Shown in pieces: positions 16,701 through 29,700 of a stretch of DNA of 64,000 nt. The stretch spans positions 496,001-560,000 of the forward strand of contig QEYB01001152.1 of NCBI GenBank assembly GCA_017562135.1, given 5' to 3'. Position numbers and translations under genes: made by a program. Position 1 is the stretch's first letter. Each line of letters starts with the position of its first letter. The stretch is from Dipylidium caninum. Lineage: Eukaryota; Platyhelminthes; Cestoda; Cyclophyllidea; Dipylidiidae. Below the pieces are notes generated by a model. The model was given only the letters and a program-made list of their open reading frames with translations. It did not search any database and had not been told where the DNA came from.

Positions 16701-17815
16701 TTCTTCATCAACTCGATAAGCTTAGCCTTCACCTACTCCTGCTACGCGTTTGAGTATTACGCTCGCCAGACTTCGGGTGAGTCTTAACCAACAGTTTTCC
16801 TTCTGACAATGTTTATATTTGTTTAAAAATTCTTGCATATCTTTCTACTAAACTGCCCTTTGAGTGTGGCCTTCAGATTTCTTTAGGTTATTAATAATTC
16901 CTATTGTTTGCTTTTAGTCCAAATGTAGAGGACTTTTTTGTGCTGAGCTCTGTCTCTGTTCATAATATATTCTTTAGTGAAAAATAGTCAATTCCAACAT
17001 GCGGGAAGTGGATTCTCAAATTAACCCAATTGTTGTTTGTACTATTTCTCTTTGCCGACGACATCGGTTTTGTTCTTGATTTCAGTGGCAAAATAACTGC
17101 TCTGGTACGGCCTTAGTGCTTTCTTGTTGATATCCTTGCCCTTTTTGAATCTTATTTGGATGCCTCTCTCCTGTTCCCAATAATCAGAATTTCAAACTTC
17201 CAAATTTAACCAAATGGTATAAGCACAGAGGAAACTTTAATGTAACACCTCTAATTTTTCTAAAATTTACATTTTTTGGACATTTTACGTATGGATACGA
17301 AACTCTTTCGTAAAAAAGCGTGGTTACTCAAGTTTCAAGGGATAACAAAAGTACCTGAAGTTCAGTTGGGTAATATAACCATTTACTTCTTCTAAATTAC
17401 CTTAAAATACTTTTTTTTAACGACTTAGTAATTCAAGCTGCATCTGCTGTTCTTCCTTTTAGACTTCTCAGTAGAAATACTTCTCACACAAGTAATCTCC
17501 TGTTTTCCTGTTTTCATCGGCTATGGCCTCCCCCTTGGCGTTCTGGTCTCGCTTTCTCCCGGTCCTTTCGGATGGGGTGACCTGTTGGTGGCTTTACTGT
17601 ACCCCGTTTTAATAGTTGGTGCGTTTCAAGTCCCGTGGTTTAAGGCTCTCGATCCAATGCAACACCGTGTATCGCCATACCTCCGTTCTTTGCTTGTTCT
17701 CTCAATGAAGCCGGCACTGTGTGCCACAAACATTCTTATCAATATTTTCGTGTCCTATTTAAGTTATCGTCGTACATACTTTCAGCGCGAATCCACTGGC
17801 ATCAAATCTAAGTAG
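13720..17815 (+). CDS. EI24: EI24-like ER multi-pass membrane protein
   Basis: EI24 (PIG8) is an ER membrane protein linked to autophagy and p53-induced death. The proposed exons are 13720-14040, 14917-14968, 15167-15279, 15386-15410, 16126-16298, 16659-16776 and 17463-17815, all phase-compatible, giving 384 residues; human EI24 has 340. The N-terminal part is cytosolic and basic (GLREFWYAPLGLWRIHKKI, then a Lys/Arg/Gln helix), like the EI24 N terminus. Later segments WFWSFLIVRCLFNVV and SLAFTYSCYAFEYYARQ align by eye with WSWLEFFLTSIFSALW and SLLYSLYCFEYRW of human EI24. FIGYGLPLGVLVSL matches its FGFGLPLAFL stretch. Several hydrophobic segments follow one another, as expected for six or so membrane helices. 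The 25-nt exon and the start of the next exon are inferred from phase and are the weakest part. The gene ends in a basic tail. Confidence 0.75.
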
Positions 17816-20765
17816 TTGTATAGGCGCCCAGCCTGCTCTTATCCTAACCAGTCTTGAATTATTTTGTTCCTTTTAAATCTTATCAGTGATACTCATTTAA
17901 TGTCTGACATTTTAGTGAACATAAAGCGCTTATTTTTTTATTGACTACTTAAATCATGGAAACGTATTGGATGAATGAACTTACTGTCTTCAGCCATTAT
18001 TTGGCTCGATTTCAAGGGAGTTGGTTGTGTAGTGAAAACTAGCATCTGCCAGAGTACACTTTATCAAACTGACTTTTCAGCCATCTCGGCTCGTAGTGTA
18101 GAGTGCTACCTGAAACTGTAATAGACCATTGGTGGTCTGGACAGCATTTTTGCTAATGCGCATCCGCATCGGGACGAAAGTGCGACCTGTGAACAAAGAT
18201 GAACAACTTTTGTGTGCGCGACTAAGTAAGTCAAATTTGCACCACCTTTTATGACTCTCCTCTCCACCACGTCTTCCCGTCCCTTGTCCCAATTCGACTG
18301 ATACCTTGCTTTCCTCAATAAGCCAACTCATTGATTTTACCCTATTTAAAGGTTTACTTTTATTGGGAAGGGACTTCATGGGCTCCATGCCACACTTCAA
18401 GGACGAACGATATTCAGTAGCGAGTACATTTCATCTGACACTTACTACTCCGCCTGATATTTGCCAAGATTAGAACTCTTCAAAACGTTATTTTATTCCA
18501 AGTTGTCCAAAGAATGAAAACCCTCTTTAAGCGTCTGGTTACATCCTCTCCCAGTACGCCAGGACCCGACAAGTTTTAGTTTCGTTCAGCTGTCAGAAAT
18601 GCGGAAGTAAATTGGTCAAGCAGCATTTCTGAGGAATAGTTTTTTGAGAGAAAAACCCTATATTAAATCTTACCCTTTAGTAGACTTAGACTGCTCACTC
18701 AATTCCCTCAGAGATATTGCTTTTTGTTTCCAGCCATAATTGATGTTACTTGTATGACGATTGGCCTAGGGTTCTAGTTTTGCCTTAATTTTTACTAATT
18801 TCAGATTGGCACCCTTTATTGTTCGTCCTTTAACAACATAACATTCTGACATAGTTTGCGACGCTAAATTCTGGCAAACTTTTTGGAATTTATTTACTTG
18901 TAATATAGGAACATTAGTCGGTTCTGATTCCGTAAATGTGGTACTAGATGATAGACTGTTAATTTAGGGTTTCTCTACCCGGACATAGCATCATAATTTG
19001 ACGAAGATTTCCCGAAGCTGATAAATCATCCCCTATCGTAAGGAGTTTCAGGATTTTCTTCTTGATAACTAATATATGAAATTCGGATTCTATTCATGTA
19101 AACTTATGTCAACCACATGGCCAACGATACCTCAATTGACTGCCGTATCGTCATGCAAACATAAAATGCCACTTTGATGATCAAAATTTCTTCGTTCGCC
19201 TCAAGTATAGTCAGTTCCTCGAGTTTCGAAGCATAGACTTCCATATTATTGGGTATATAATAACTCCGAACATCATTTCGGATGGGTATACTAAATCAGA
19301 TATCTCAATCATAATAATCCTATTAGAATGACCACTTGTTGTACACGTTTCTGCCATCTTTCCTTCAAGAATGTCAAGAAAGTTCAGGAACCGTAGTAAA
19401 CGAATTGGAGCTGTTACCTTCAAGACGCTTATTAAGATGGAGGAGCGCTCGAAAAAAAATATAGAACATTGGAAATCCGATAAACAGTTATTTCATTTTT
19501 ATAATGAACCAAATGTAGTCCTAATTTTCAGCGTCTCTGTAAGGAGTAGTCAGCCCTAAAAAGGTCTATTATTGTGTACTTTGTAGGGGAGTGTGTGTAG
19601 TCATTGTCGGGAATCTACCCCACTAGGGTAAAAGAAGATGGGAGTATGCTAACTTGAGAACAGAGGGCAGTCCCGGGGCTGTTCGTGTTGGTGTGTGACC
19701 GGTGCTCGACCTTGACATTAAAAACGAGTGTGGATAAGATCCAGTATTGTATTCGTCTCCATAACTATGACGCTTGAGAAGCTCTGAGATGCAATGTTGG
19801 TGATAGATCTTAGATGTTTTCATGATTTATTAGTAAGGTTCTTAAAGTTAGACACGTGGGGTAAGAATGCCAAATGACCAAAATATGATTTCCCGGCGGG
19901 TGGCAAAAACGATGTGTGGCTAGCTGGCAACCAGAGGTTTTCGACGAAATCGGAGATGCGGCATTAGGTGGCCCGCCTATAATCGGTGATAATGTGGTAT
20001 AGGCTTTTTGGTTAGTGTTTTAAGAAGGGGGTGGGTCATTAGTTTACTCTGCCACTTAATGCCTAGTGGGATTGGCAGCAGTTTAAGTTATTGTAAAAAC
20101 AGACAAAATGATCCACGGAACGGGAGTGACTTACATGGATAAGTGAAAAGAAATGAGCAAACAAGGTAATATGATTTTGTGATATGTGCTCAAGGTGTAT
20201 TAGTGACAAAATTTAGCGGAGTAGACGTCGAGGATTCGAGTATTCGTTATATTAAGAACTTTAATGTACACACAATGAACTCTTATAACTTAAAGTGCTA
20301 TCAAAAAACGATATATGTCAGTTGTCCCTGGAGAAAACCATTTCAAAAGGCATATATTGTTCACCGCGTAGCTGTTTTAAATTCGCAGGTGAATGAGCGG
20401 AGTAGTTGAGCGTCCCACCGAATGGAGAGCAGTAAGCGTATCTAGCGGATTTATACCATTGCTTTTTCGGGCTGTGTTGAGGGCCGGCCGAAAAATAAAT
20501 TACAGCGAGTACAACTGGTTGTATTGAGATAATATGTTGGTTGATTGCTATTAATAGCGTCAAAGAAACTTGTTCTTGGATCAGCAAAATAGCTTCCAAC
20601 GACATAACTCCGATATTTTGTGCTTTTAACACTACGCCTATTCCTATATTTCGTGCTTATTTTTTGGTCATATCGTTAAATTTTGTTCTGCATCACCTTA
20701 TTTTTAACCTTAAGTATCATATTCCTTTGCTCTCCATAAATATCAAGTCTTATTTATTTTGCTGA
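17816..20765. other. EI24-PIP5K intergenic region / PIP5K 5' sequence
   Basis: No supported exon. Base composition is mixed rather than strongly T-rich until about 20600. Short frames here (for example 19371-19559 plus and 18077-18400 minus) have no recognisable motifs. One or more 5' exons of the PIP5K gene could lie here, because its first recognised exon may not carry the true start. Confidence 0.4.
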
Positions 20766-23700
20766 ATGAATTTTTTAAATTCTTTCGTCTTCAAAGATGA
20801 AACCAGTACGGATCCTACCGGGGACCCTCCTATATCCCCTTTTAAGTTGAAGACGTCCCTCCGACATGCCCATAAAGAGATCGATACCAAAATTAGCAAA
20901 AAACTTGGTCATCGACGGGTTACTGACCAAGGAACTGTTACATACAAAAGGGTATTTATCCATCCTCTGTCATTCATGCCAGTATATTACAAGAGTTAGT
21001 TAGTTGCACTAATCATTTCTGTGGGATTCCAATTTTTGACATAGTTTCCGGCAGTAGATGACTGAGCTATTAATTTTTGAATATTCACTGTTATCAAATA
21101 AACTAATGCATTTTTTTAAATTTTATCATTTTATTTGTTCTAATTGAAGTCCTTTAGTTAAAAATAACTGGCAAATTAATTTAGGTCTATTAGTTTATAT
21201 GATTCCTTTGTTTTATTGAGGAGATTAATGCATGCATTTGTTCGCCTTGTGAATTTGTGGCGATTCACCCTAATCTACTAGGTGTTTCCGCAATGTCATT
21301 TTAGCATTTATTATCAAAGTCACCGTTTGTTTCTTTGACTTGCTTTTGAACCACTATTGAATAATCGTTGATTTGGGTCATTTCTTTTCGGAACAACGCC
21401 CGTTTGAGCGAAATAAATATTTTTTCCACGTATCACTAGTTATCAGATGTGAAAACTTCGGAAAAGTTTCAGCCTAAATAGTGCTTTATAGTGTCTCAAA
21501 ATAAACTATCGTATCCGCTATGTTACATTGCCTTGATAATTGATTTACCGATAACATCAGTATTTTTTTGTGCATCCAGACACCAACCTCGGAGATACAA
21601 CGCGCTATCCAACTGGGCATCCAGCACAGCATTGGTACACTCCAACAGAAACAGGTCCGTGATGTTCTTTTCCGAGACTTCGAAGTAGTGGAGACTGTGG
21701 ACTTCCCTCGGTCGGGCACTAAAACAACACCTGCTCATGGACTTTCCGACTTTCGATTTCGAACATTCGCACCCGTAGCATTTCGTTCCTTTCGGGACCA
21801 ATTCCACTTGGATATTCGGGATTATTTGGTAAACTACGGAATCTTTCCAATCGATAGGATGATAAGAACCATCCTTTTTTGATGATATTGAGAATTTGAC
21901 AACTGCTTTCATCTTTCCTTTTCCTATCTGATCTCATTAATCTGAAGAGTTTTGTTAACCACTTAGTTATCGGTTGCTTTAAGTCCTAAACAAATTAATG
22001 ACGAATTAATGTACTTCAACAGTCGTTACATCTTTAATGCATGGGAAAAGGATCTCATCCATGTAAAGTGATGATTTGTAGTTTTGGCCTCCTGCCAGGG
22101 CCAATGTTGCTATTAGCGATACATCAACCTCCTCAACGTAGCGACCAGAGAGTATTTGCCAATGTGCTCATCTAGCCATTGCTGTGCTCTATAGTGAGCC
22201 TTATTTAATGCAATTGAAACCCCCCTTTTGGGATCTAAGGTTTTTGCTGGATTTTGTATAATTTCTATTGCGTTGTCTTTCATGTGAGTATTCTGACTTC
22301 ACACACAGTAATAAATTGCTCGTAAGCTAGTTTTTTACCTGTTCCGGGTTCATCATTCCTTTAGCTCTTAATGCATATTATTTTTGTGCATATTTGATCT
22401 TAAATGTCTGCAAAAATCAATATCTGTATTCCAACACAATGGAGGTTGAGTTTCTATTAACCATTTACCAAAACTGGTCAAGCCTATTTGAAAGTTACTG
22501 GTTTATTTTATTTGTAATTTTGTCTTTTGCACGCACCGCGACCGGATTGTCTTAAATGACAATTAGTTTTGGCTATTGATGTCTTTGCATTTTTAGGACG
22601 CTCATTTTTATTCTGTTCGGGATTGTACTAAAATACTCCAAACCGATTACTTGTTCCTAATAATAAAATTTTTTATCCTTGCGCGGTTGTTTTTACCTAG
22701 AATTTCTTTATATTAAATCCCTTGATTTCATGTTTCGTAGGTTGGTTTACCATCGTTGGGTTTTTAAAGTTATTGAGAAGATGCTACTTTTTCTTTTTTA
22801 TTCCCCAATTTTTTTCTAAGTGACGTCAAGCGAGACGTCAATCGAAGTCAGATCTTTACACTTTTAATGTTTGTTTTTGATTCCTCATACGCATATGACT
22901 AATCCCGAGATCGTTCAATTTAATTTCGTCTTATGCGTAAAGGTACTGATTCATTCATCTTCCACAATTTCGCCTTTGATTTAAAAATGCTATTTCCCTT
23001 TCAAGGAATATGTGCACTTCTAGCTCTCTTGAAGAAGTGGGATTTATTTATTTTTTTCTTGGCGCTTTCGCAATTATTCCATTTTTAATTGGCTGTGAAT
23101 ACTTTAACTTAATCATTATTTTGCTTTTGCTACCTTTGCCGGTAATATTTATGTGTATTATTTGAACTCCACTTTAGTAGCATCTCTTGTTCTCATTTTT
23201 TACTTATACATGACCTCTTTTGCTTAGTCCAAGTTTTTGTTGTGTTTTTTAACGAACAGCTTTTTTCAACCCTGATGGTTTACGTAATTGTTTGGGTTTA
23301 GATGAAATTGCGTACGTATTTATCTGTGCAATGGGCAGTATTATAACATAGATGTGATTGTCTTCCGCGTCTCCTGTTTTTCAAGCATTCCTTATGCTCT
23401 CGAGAACTTCGTGAACTTTCCAATCCTGGTGCCAGCGGATCTATTTTCTACATCACTGCAGACGACGAATTCATAATCAAAACTGTTCAACATAAGGAAG
23501 CCGATTTTCTTCAGAAACTCCTTCCAGAGTACTACATGAACTTAGTGCAACACACGCGAACGTTATTACCAAAATTTTACGGTCTTCATTGTTATCAGGT
23601 GAGAGCATGTTATCAAACTAGTGTTACTTTCCATATATTAACTGATGCAACTGGTATGTTACTTTATTCAAATTAACTCATTATTCCTCAAGATTTCACC

Positions 23701-26700
23701 ACATATTCCGTCACAACAGTTCACAGGCCGTTCTCAGCGTGTTCTTCGTCTTGAAGTTAAGGTGTTACCATTTTTCGTACCGTCAGTGTAATAAATTTGA
23801 TTTGGACGTCATTGTTGTTGAAACTTATGATTTAATGCACATTGTATTTTTGTGTTACGCCTTTTTCTCTGATCATCTGACTGTTATTTCATAGTCCTGT
23901 CATGCGCATGTTTAATGGCGAAGTGTTTTGTTTTCACGTGAGTAGTAGATGCTCTGGTATAGTTGTTAACAGTTTACTAAGCAGGGATTCAGGTGGATAA
24001 TTTGGGAATTGACATAAACTGTCTTTGGACGCTTGCCATTAATGCGGATTGGATTCTTGATTTGTCTTTTGTGTAAACCGTCAAAATTAGGTAGGAATGA
24101 AATCTTGCAAGTTCATCTCATAGAGCATTTGTCTTCGATTATGAATATTAAGGGAAACTGTTAGCATTCAGGTTATTATGTGTTGTTTTCTTTTTCCGAG
24201 TGCTAAATATTAGCAGTATTGTCTGTGCTTACTGGATTGACATGATTATAAAATATAACGTAGATGGCCGCGTTTTCTATAGTTTTTTTCTTCATGTGCT
24301 ATCGTGTCGTTCCTGTCAAGTAACTTTCATCAAGAGGCTCGATTAGGATTTTAGGTTTCCCTCCCATTCATCATGTTCATTTCAGATTCTCACTCGGAGT
24401 TTATTTCGTCCCAAAAGGCATTTTGGTTGTTATTGCTCGGTCCTGGCGGTTAGTCACATCATCTGCTCACTCTAAACTTAGTTCGACTTCTACGTGCACA
24501 CTGTAATAATTCTTCGACCGTAGTTTTGTGGGTTTGGTGTGTTGTATTTGCCTTTCATTGAATTAGCTTATAACTCTCAGATTTCTTAATTTTTTGACTT
24601 ACGTCTCCTCTTTGATTCATTTTTTTGTTACCGTGGTGAATGATAAACCTTGTTTACTGGCTTGCTGTACCCCTACACTAAAGGATTTTTTGGACGTAAT
24701 TTGATTTGACCTTTAATATTGAGTATACATTACTATTACATTAATATTTCTTTGAGTAAACCACTTTTTTGAGCGCCTCTATTTACTAATATAACGTTTT
24801 ACTATCAAATACAAGCTATCATTTCTATTTTAGTACGCCTACTATACGGTTTTATCTCCCAACAAAGTATTTTTTTCAGTCCACAAAATTATCCCCTCTT
24901 TAAGATGCTTGGCCGTAAATGTTTTTTGCATCAAGTAATTATGGATTTCCAAGTTTTTTTCTTTCGTGAAGTATGTTAATTTGCTACTTCACAAGAGAAG
25001 TAAAATATGAACAGGTAGTACTGTTGTAAATCTTTGATAAGCTTACTTGAAGTGTAATTTACTTTGCTTTCAATTTAAATTCTCCTTGCTGACTTTGATT
25101 GTGGTTGCCTAAAGAAGTTTGCTTTATAGATGAATCGGTTAATATTATCTGCCAATAGAATATTTGAATCTAGGCTGTTATTTAGGTACTTCGGTATAAA
25201 TGTGCTCGAGCAGAGGAAGGCGTTAGCCCTGTTTTTCCTCATAGTACTTTTAAAACTTCCGAGATCTGAGATGTGTAGACTTTTATCAGATTCCACGGTT
25301 TAGATTATTCTCTCACTTTAGCCATTACACGACCCAAAATGTCTCACTTTGCCGTTTATCGCTAAATACCAAATGAATTGATCTTTACAGAGCTCGGGGA
25401 AGAATATTCGGTTCGTAGTAATGAATAATCTGTTGCCCTCATCAGTGAAAATGCATGAACGCTACGATCTGAAAGGCTCTTCGTATAAGCGAAAGGCAAA
25501 TGAGCGTGAATTGGCCAAGGCATCTCCCACACTCAAGGATCTGGACTTTAAGTATGCTTTTTTATTATCACTCTTTCGCCAATTTGTTAACTGTAGACAC
25601 TTTACGTCTTGGTTTCCGCCTTTTGTTTCTGCAATTGCATTTTTTAATATCGTTGTGTCATTCATCACAAGGGTCAAAATATAGTAAATAATTTAGGTTT
25701 TGAAGTTCCAGCAATTTCTGCTTCCGACGTTTGCGTATTTGTAAAAACACTATATTTTCTACTTCATAGCCTTATTATGGATTTGTGATGATTTAGGCAA
25801 TTCAATTATCACTCTTAACTCTTTATTTTTTTGCATTTTATTCCTTAACCAGCACCCAGGTTATTGACTATTTTCATTTAAACTAGCCCATTTGTTTGGA
25901 TTTTTCACTTGTAAAATTTATTCATTCTTATGTTCAGGCCAAAAATCCGTAAAATTACAATATTATTGGGGCTGGTGCTTGCTTCGAAGTAGTGCCAGTC
26001 GAGTATACCTAAGATAGGACAGCGTGCGCACTTCGCAAATTGGATGCTCTTTTTCCCTCTTTCGTTGCGTCTATTTAATGCCTCCATGTTTAGCCGAATA
26101 AATCAGAGTCGGTGTTGGCTGTTCGTCTGAGTCAGAGATAATCTTTACTTTCCGAAAGTCGATTTAGCCCTCCCGTACTTTTTACGAATTTACATACATT
26201 TTTTAACATTGCTGGACCTGTTAGGTTTTACCTTTTTCATAAACCCTTATGAAAGCTAATAATGTCTCTAACTTTAACACTTCCGTTTTTTCAGTTCCCA
26301 GCTTTTTGTTACTGGTGCCTAACTTTTATTACATTTGTTCGTTTTGTGCTTTAAAAAGCATTTTATTGAGCATTAGTAGTAGTTGGGAGCAGCTTTACAA
26401 TAGTGTAAATCGAATCATCCTGTTCGTTCACATCATACAAGGCCGGGCTGCTACGCCTCCTCTTCCTCATCGACTGGCCCGTGATTGGTGTTGCGTTTTG
26501 TAAATATGTGAAGACTTTTCGCATAATCTGGTTTAAGCACTCAGTAAACTTTAATTTAACGCGTAATACCTTATTGTCCCAAATGGAAGATGGTTTCCTC
26601 TTAAGTGACAGTTAGGACCTATTTGTTTTCACTTCACCATAAGCTTTAGGCCAAGAGTCGCTAAAGGTTATGAGATGATTAGTGTATTTCATTAAATCGT

Positions 26701-29700
26701 CCATCTTTTTCATTGCAAATGTCGCTAGTTTGCATTATGCTGGCGGACCAATATTCATTACCTCCTAATGCTTTTTTCATTACCGAGTTGTCTAGTATTT
26801 GAATCTTATTTCTGGTAAAATGCTTAGTTAATGTGGACTTGACGCTTGGAGCACTGATTCACGGTATCATCTTTCAGGGAAAGACATCCCAATGGTATTT
26901 GGCTGGAGGCCGATACCTACGATGCTTTGATGAAGACCATTGAGCGCGACTGCAGGGTGTGTTTCCATTAAATGATTGATACCTAACTTCTGTATTCCTC
27001 GTCCGATAATTCGATTTGTTTTTATGCTCCATGTATTTTCAACTAATATCACGTTTGCCTATTTTATGTTGTTTTTGGGATAACTTGTTATGTTAAGGTA
27101 CTCGAATCCTTTCAAATAATGGACTATTCCCTCCTTCTTGGTGTACACAACTTTGACCAAGCAGAACGTGCTAGAGTGAGTTGGTGGTTAATCTTTGTCA
27201 AAATTACGTCTAAAGGTACACAGTTTTAGTTTTTTTTGATATTTTCTGGCAAAACGCAAAATTCTTGACAACAAGTGGAGACTAGTACCGCTGCATAATG
27301 GTTGATGGGCGATGAATTTCAGTCACCTAGAGTATAGATGTCACGCTTCCTTGTGTAATATATCGTTTGATAATTTTATTTGGCCTTGCGAGTTATAACT
27401 TCCTTTTTTTCTGTAGCAAAATCCGAAGAAAGAACAGTCACCTGCTAATGACGGTACTATGGTGTCCTGTTTGCATGCACCTCTTTTCACTCCCTTACAA
27501 GCAATATTTTCAACAATTTGACTTATTGTTTCTTCGATTTTTCTTCTTTTTCTTCTTCCCTGCATTGTATTTTTTTATATAACAAAATAGTGTTACTATT
27601 TATTTTAAATCTTAGATAACAGAGTAAAAAATTTTTGCCAAGTCGTTTTATTGCAGAAGTCCGATTCCCTTCCTAACCAATTTTAATCTTGAAAACCTCC
27701 ACCTTAGAGCGTTACTAAGTAATAATACTGTAGCATTAAAAGATTCGTAGAGTCCCTTGTCCGCTGTTGTCACACATCAGCCTGTGAGTGATTTAACTTA
27801 AATTATTGACGGTGTAGAAGCCTCAGTAAGTTGCTCTAAATGTGTAATCTATTTGTTGAGGTTGATTCATTTACCATGGATGTCGAAGTTGCAGGTATGA
27901 CTCCTGGTGAAGCGTTGGAAATCGGGGATACAAAACACAATTTGCACGTCCCTGCCGCGCCCAAGACTTCGGAAAGACGTAGCGATGGTGATGCCTTAGG
28001 AAGCGGCCGTCGCTCTGCCTCACCCTTCAACCGCAACGCTTTCCGCCTCCGATCGGGCAACAAGCGGCTCACAGCCTACTCCACTGCAATGGAGTCCATC
28101 GAGGCCAAGACAGAGCCGGTTGAAATCGAGCCCACTGACTCTGGGAAGGCTACGTTGTACGTTCCTTGTCTGTCGAAACTTATTTGCCGCGCCTCCCCTT
28201 CCCCCTCTCTGTTATTCCTCGTCCTGTTTATTTTGCATCGGCTATACCCAACAACGTAGAAGCTATTACCAGTTTTTCCTGATGCAGCTTTGTTTAAAGC
28301 GAAAGACACAAAAATGCACGTGACAGGAATTATTTTTAATGCTCAGTTCCAGATGCAAATTACTTGTGGCATATATTGCAAAAGTATATTTTGCATTGAC
28401 AAGGCATCCAGTAGGCTCCTCCCAACCGTATAAAAGCGACTGTTTCTAACCCTCTCTTAATGCGATACAACCAATTTACAGTATTTTAGTATAGGAAAGA
28501 TGATTGCGAAGGTGCTTTGAATGTGATTTCCAATTCTACATATTCTTTTTGACAAGTGATCTCTGTCCTCTACGACCATTCTAACTCCCCTCCTCTCTCG
28601 AGTCTCCCCCCTTCCCCATCAATACGTTAACGATATTTAACATTTACCTATAAAATTCTTCTAATAATATTAAAACCGTTACTTGTTTCAGGGGTTTTGG
28701 AGAACATTTTGCCGCTGAATTTATTCTAACCAGCCGTTTATAAGTTTGTTTTTACGTACGAAGTCAGCTAATCATTTTAAATGCAAATTATTTAAGGTAA
28801 ATTTAGCCCCCCTAATATCATTGAATCCTTCTCGTAGCCCAATCGCCCTATTTTCGAATTACACAGACATTCTCTTCTTAAGTTCAGAAATATTAAGAGA
28901 AAAATAATATCTTGGGTGTATTTGGAGTTAGATTTGACTGATTTTTATTTTTCCCACTAGACTCGGTGGTCTACCAGCTCGCAGTTACTCCGGTGATCGA
29001 CTCTTCCTCTTCATTGGCATAATTGATATTCTCCAGAGTTATCGGATAGTAAAGAAAATGGAACACACATTCAAATCTGTAATCATAGATGCGGTGTGTC
29101 TATATGATTGTCTATTTTACATTATGTTGACATTATTCGTTCTTTTTATTTTTTATGCCTTTAATATTTTCCCTTATTTTTCCAATTTTGGCATAAATTC
29201 ACTTTCTATCGGCACATTGCTCATTGCGTTATGGCTCTTATATCTATTTATTGATGCTGCAGTTTATTAAAAGAGTTTAGCGAAAAGGAAGACTATGCAA
29301 CCTAGTGAATATTGTAACGACCATTGTCATTCTTTGGCCTTTGTCTTTTGCAACGTTTAAAATTGCTGCTCTGTCCTGCGGTTTCAGGAAACCGTATCTG
29401 TGACCAATCCTAGTTTCTATGCCAAACGTTTCCAGAATGCCCTGGGGAACTGCATATTCCGGAGAACCCCTTCCCGTACGTTTTTCGATAGTTTTTAAAT
29501 CATGAAAGTAATCATTGCTACTTTTCCGTTCTATTTCGCCTATTCATTGGTGCTATTGTCATAAAGCACATATAATTTGGTTTTCGTTATTCTAGTCATC
29601 CGAATCTAGAGGACTAAATTAAATCTTTTAATATTTAACCGTAAACATACTCTTCTCTACTAAATGTGACCTAGCGGGATTTATTCGTACACATCCACCA

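Noticed and set aside
27836..28072. Minus-strand frame opposite the PIP5K exon 27895-28156
   Set aside because: Shadow of a coding exon that splices in phase and contains the [10 protein letters not shown] stretch of type I PIP5K.
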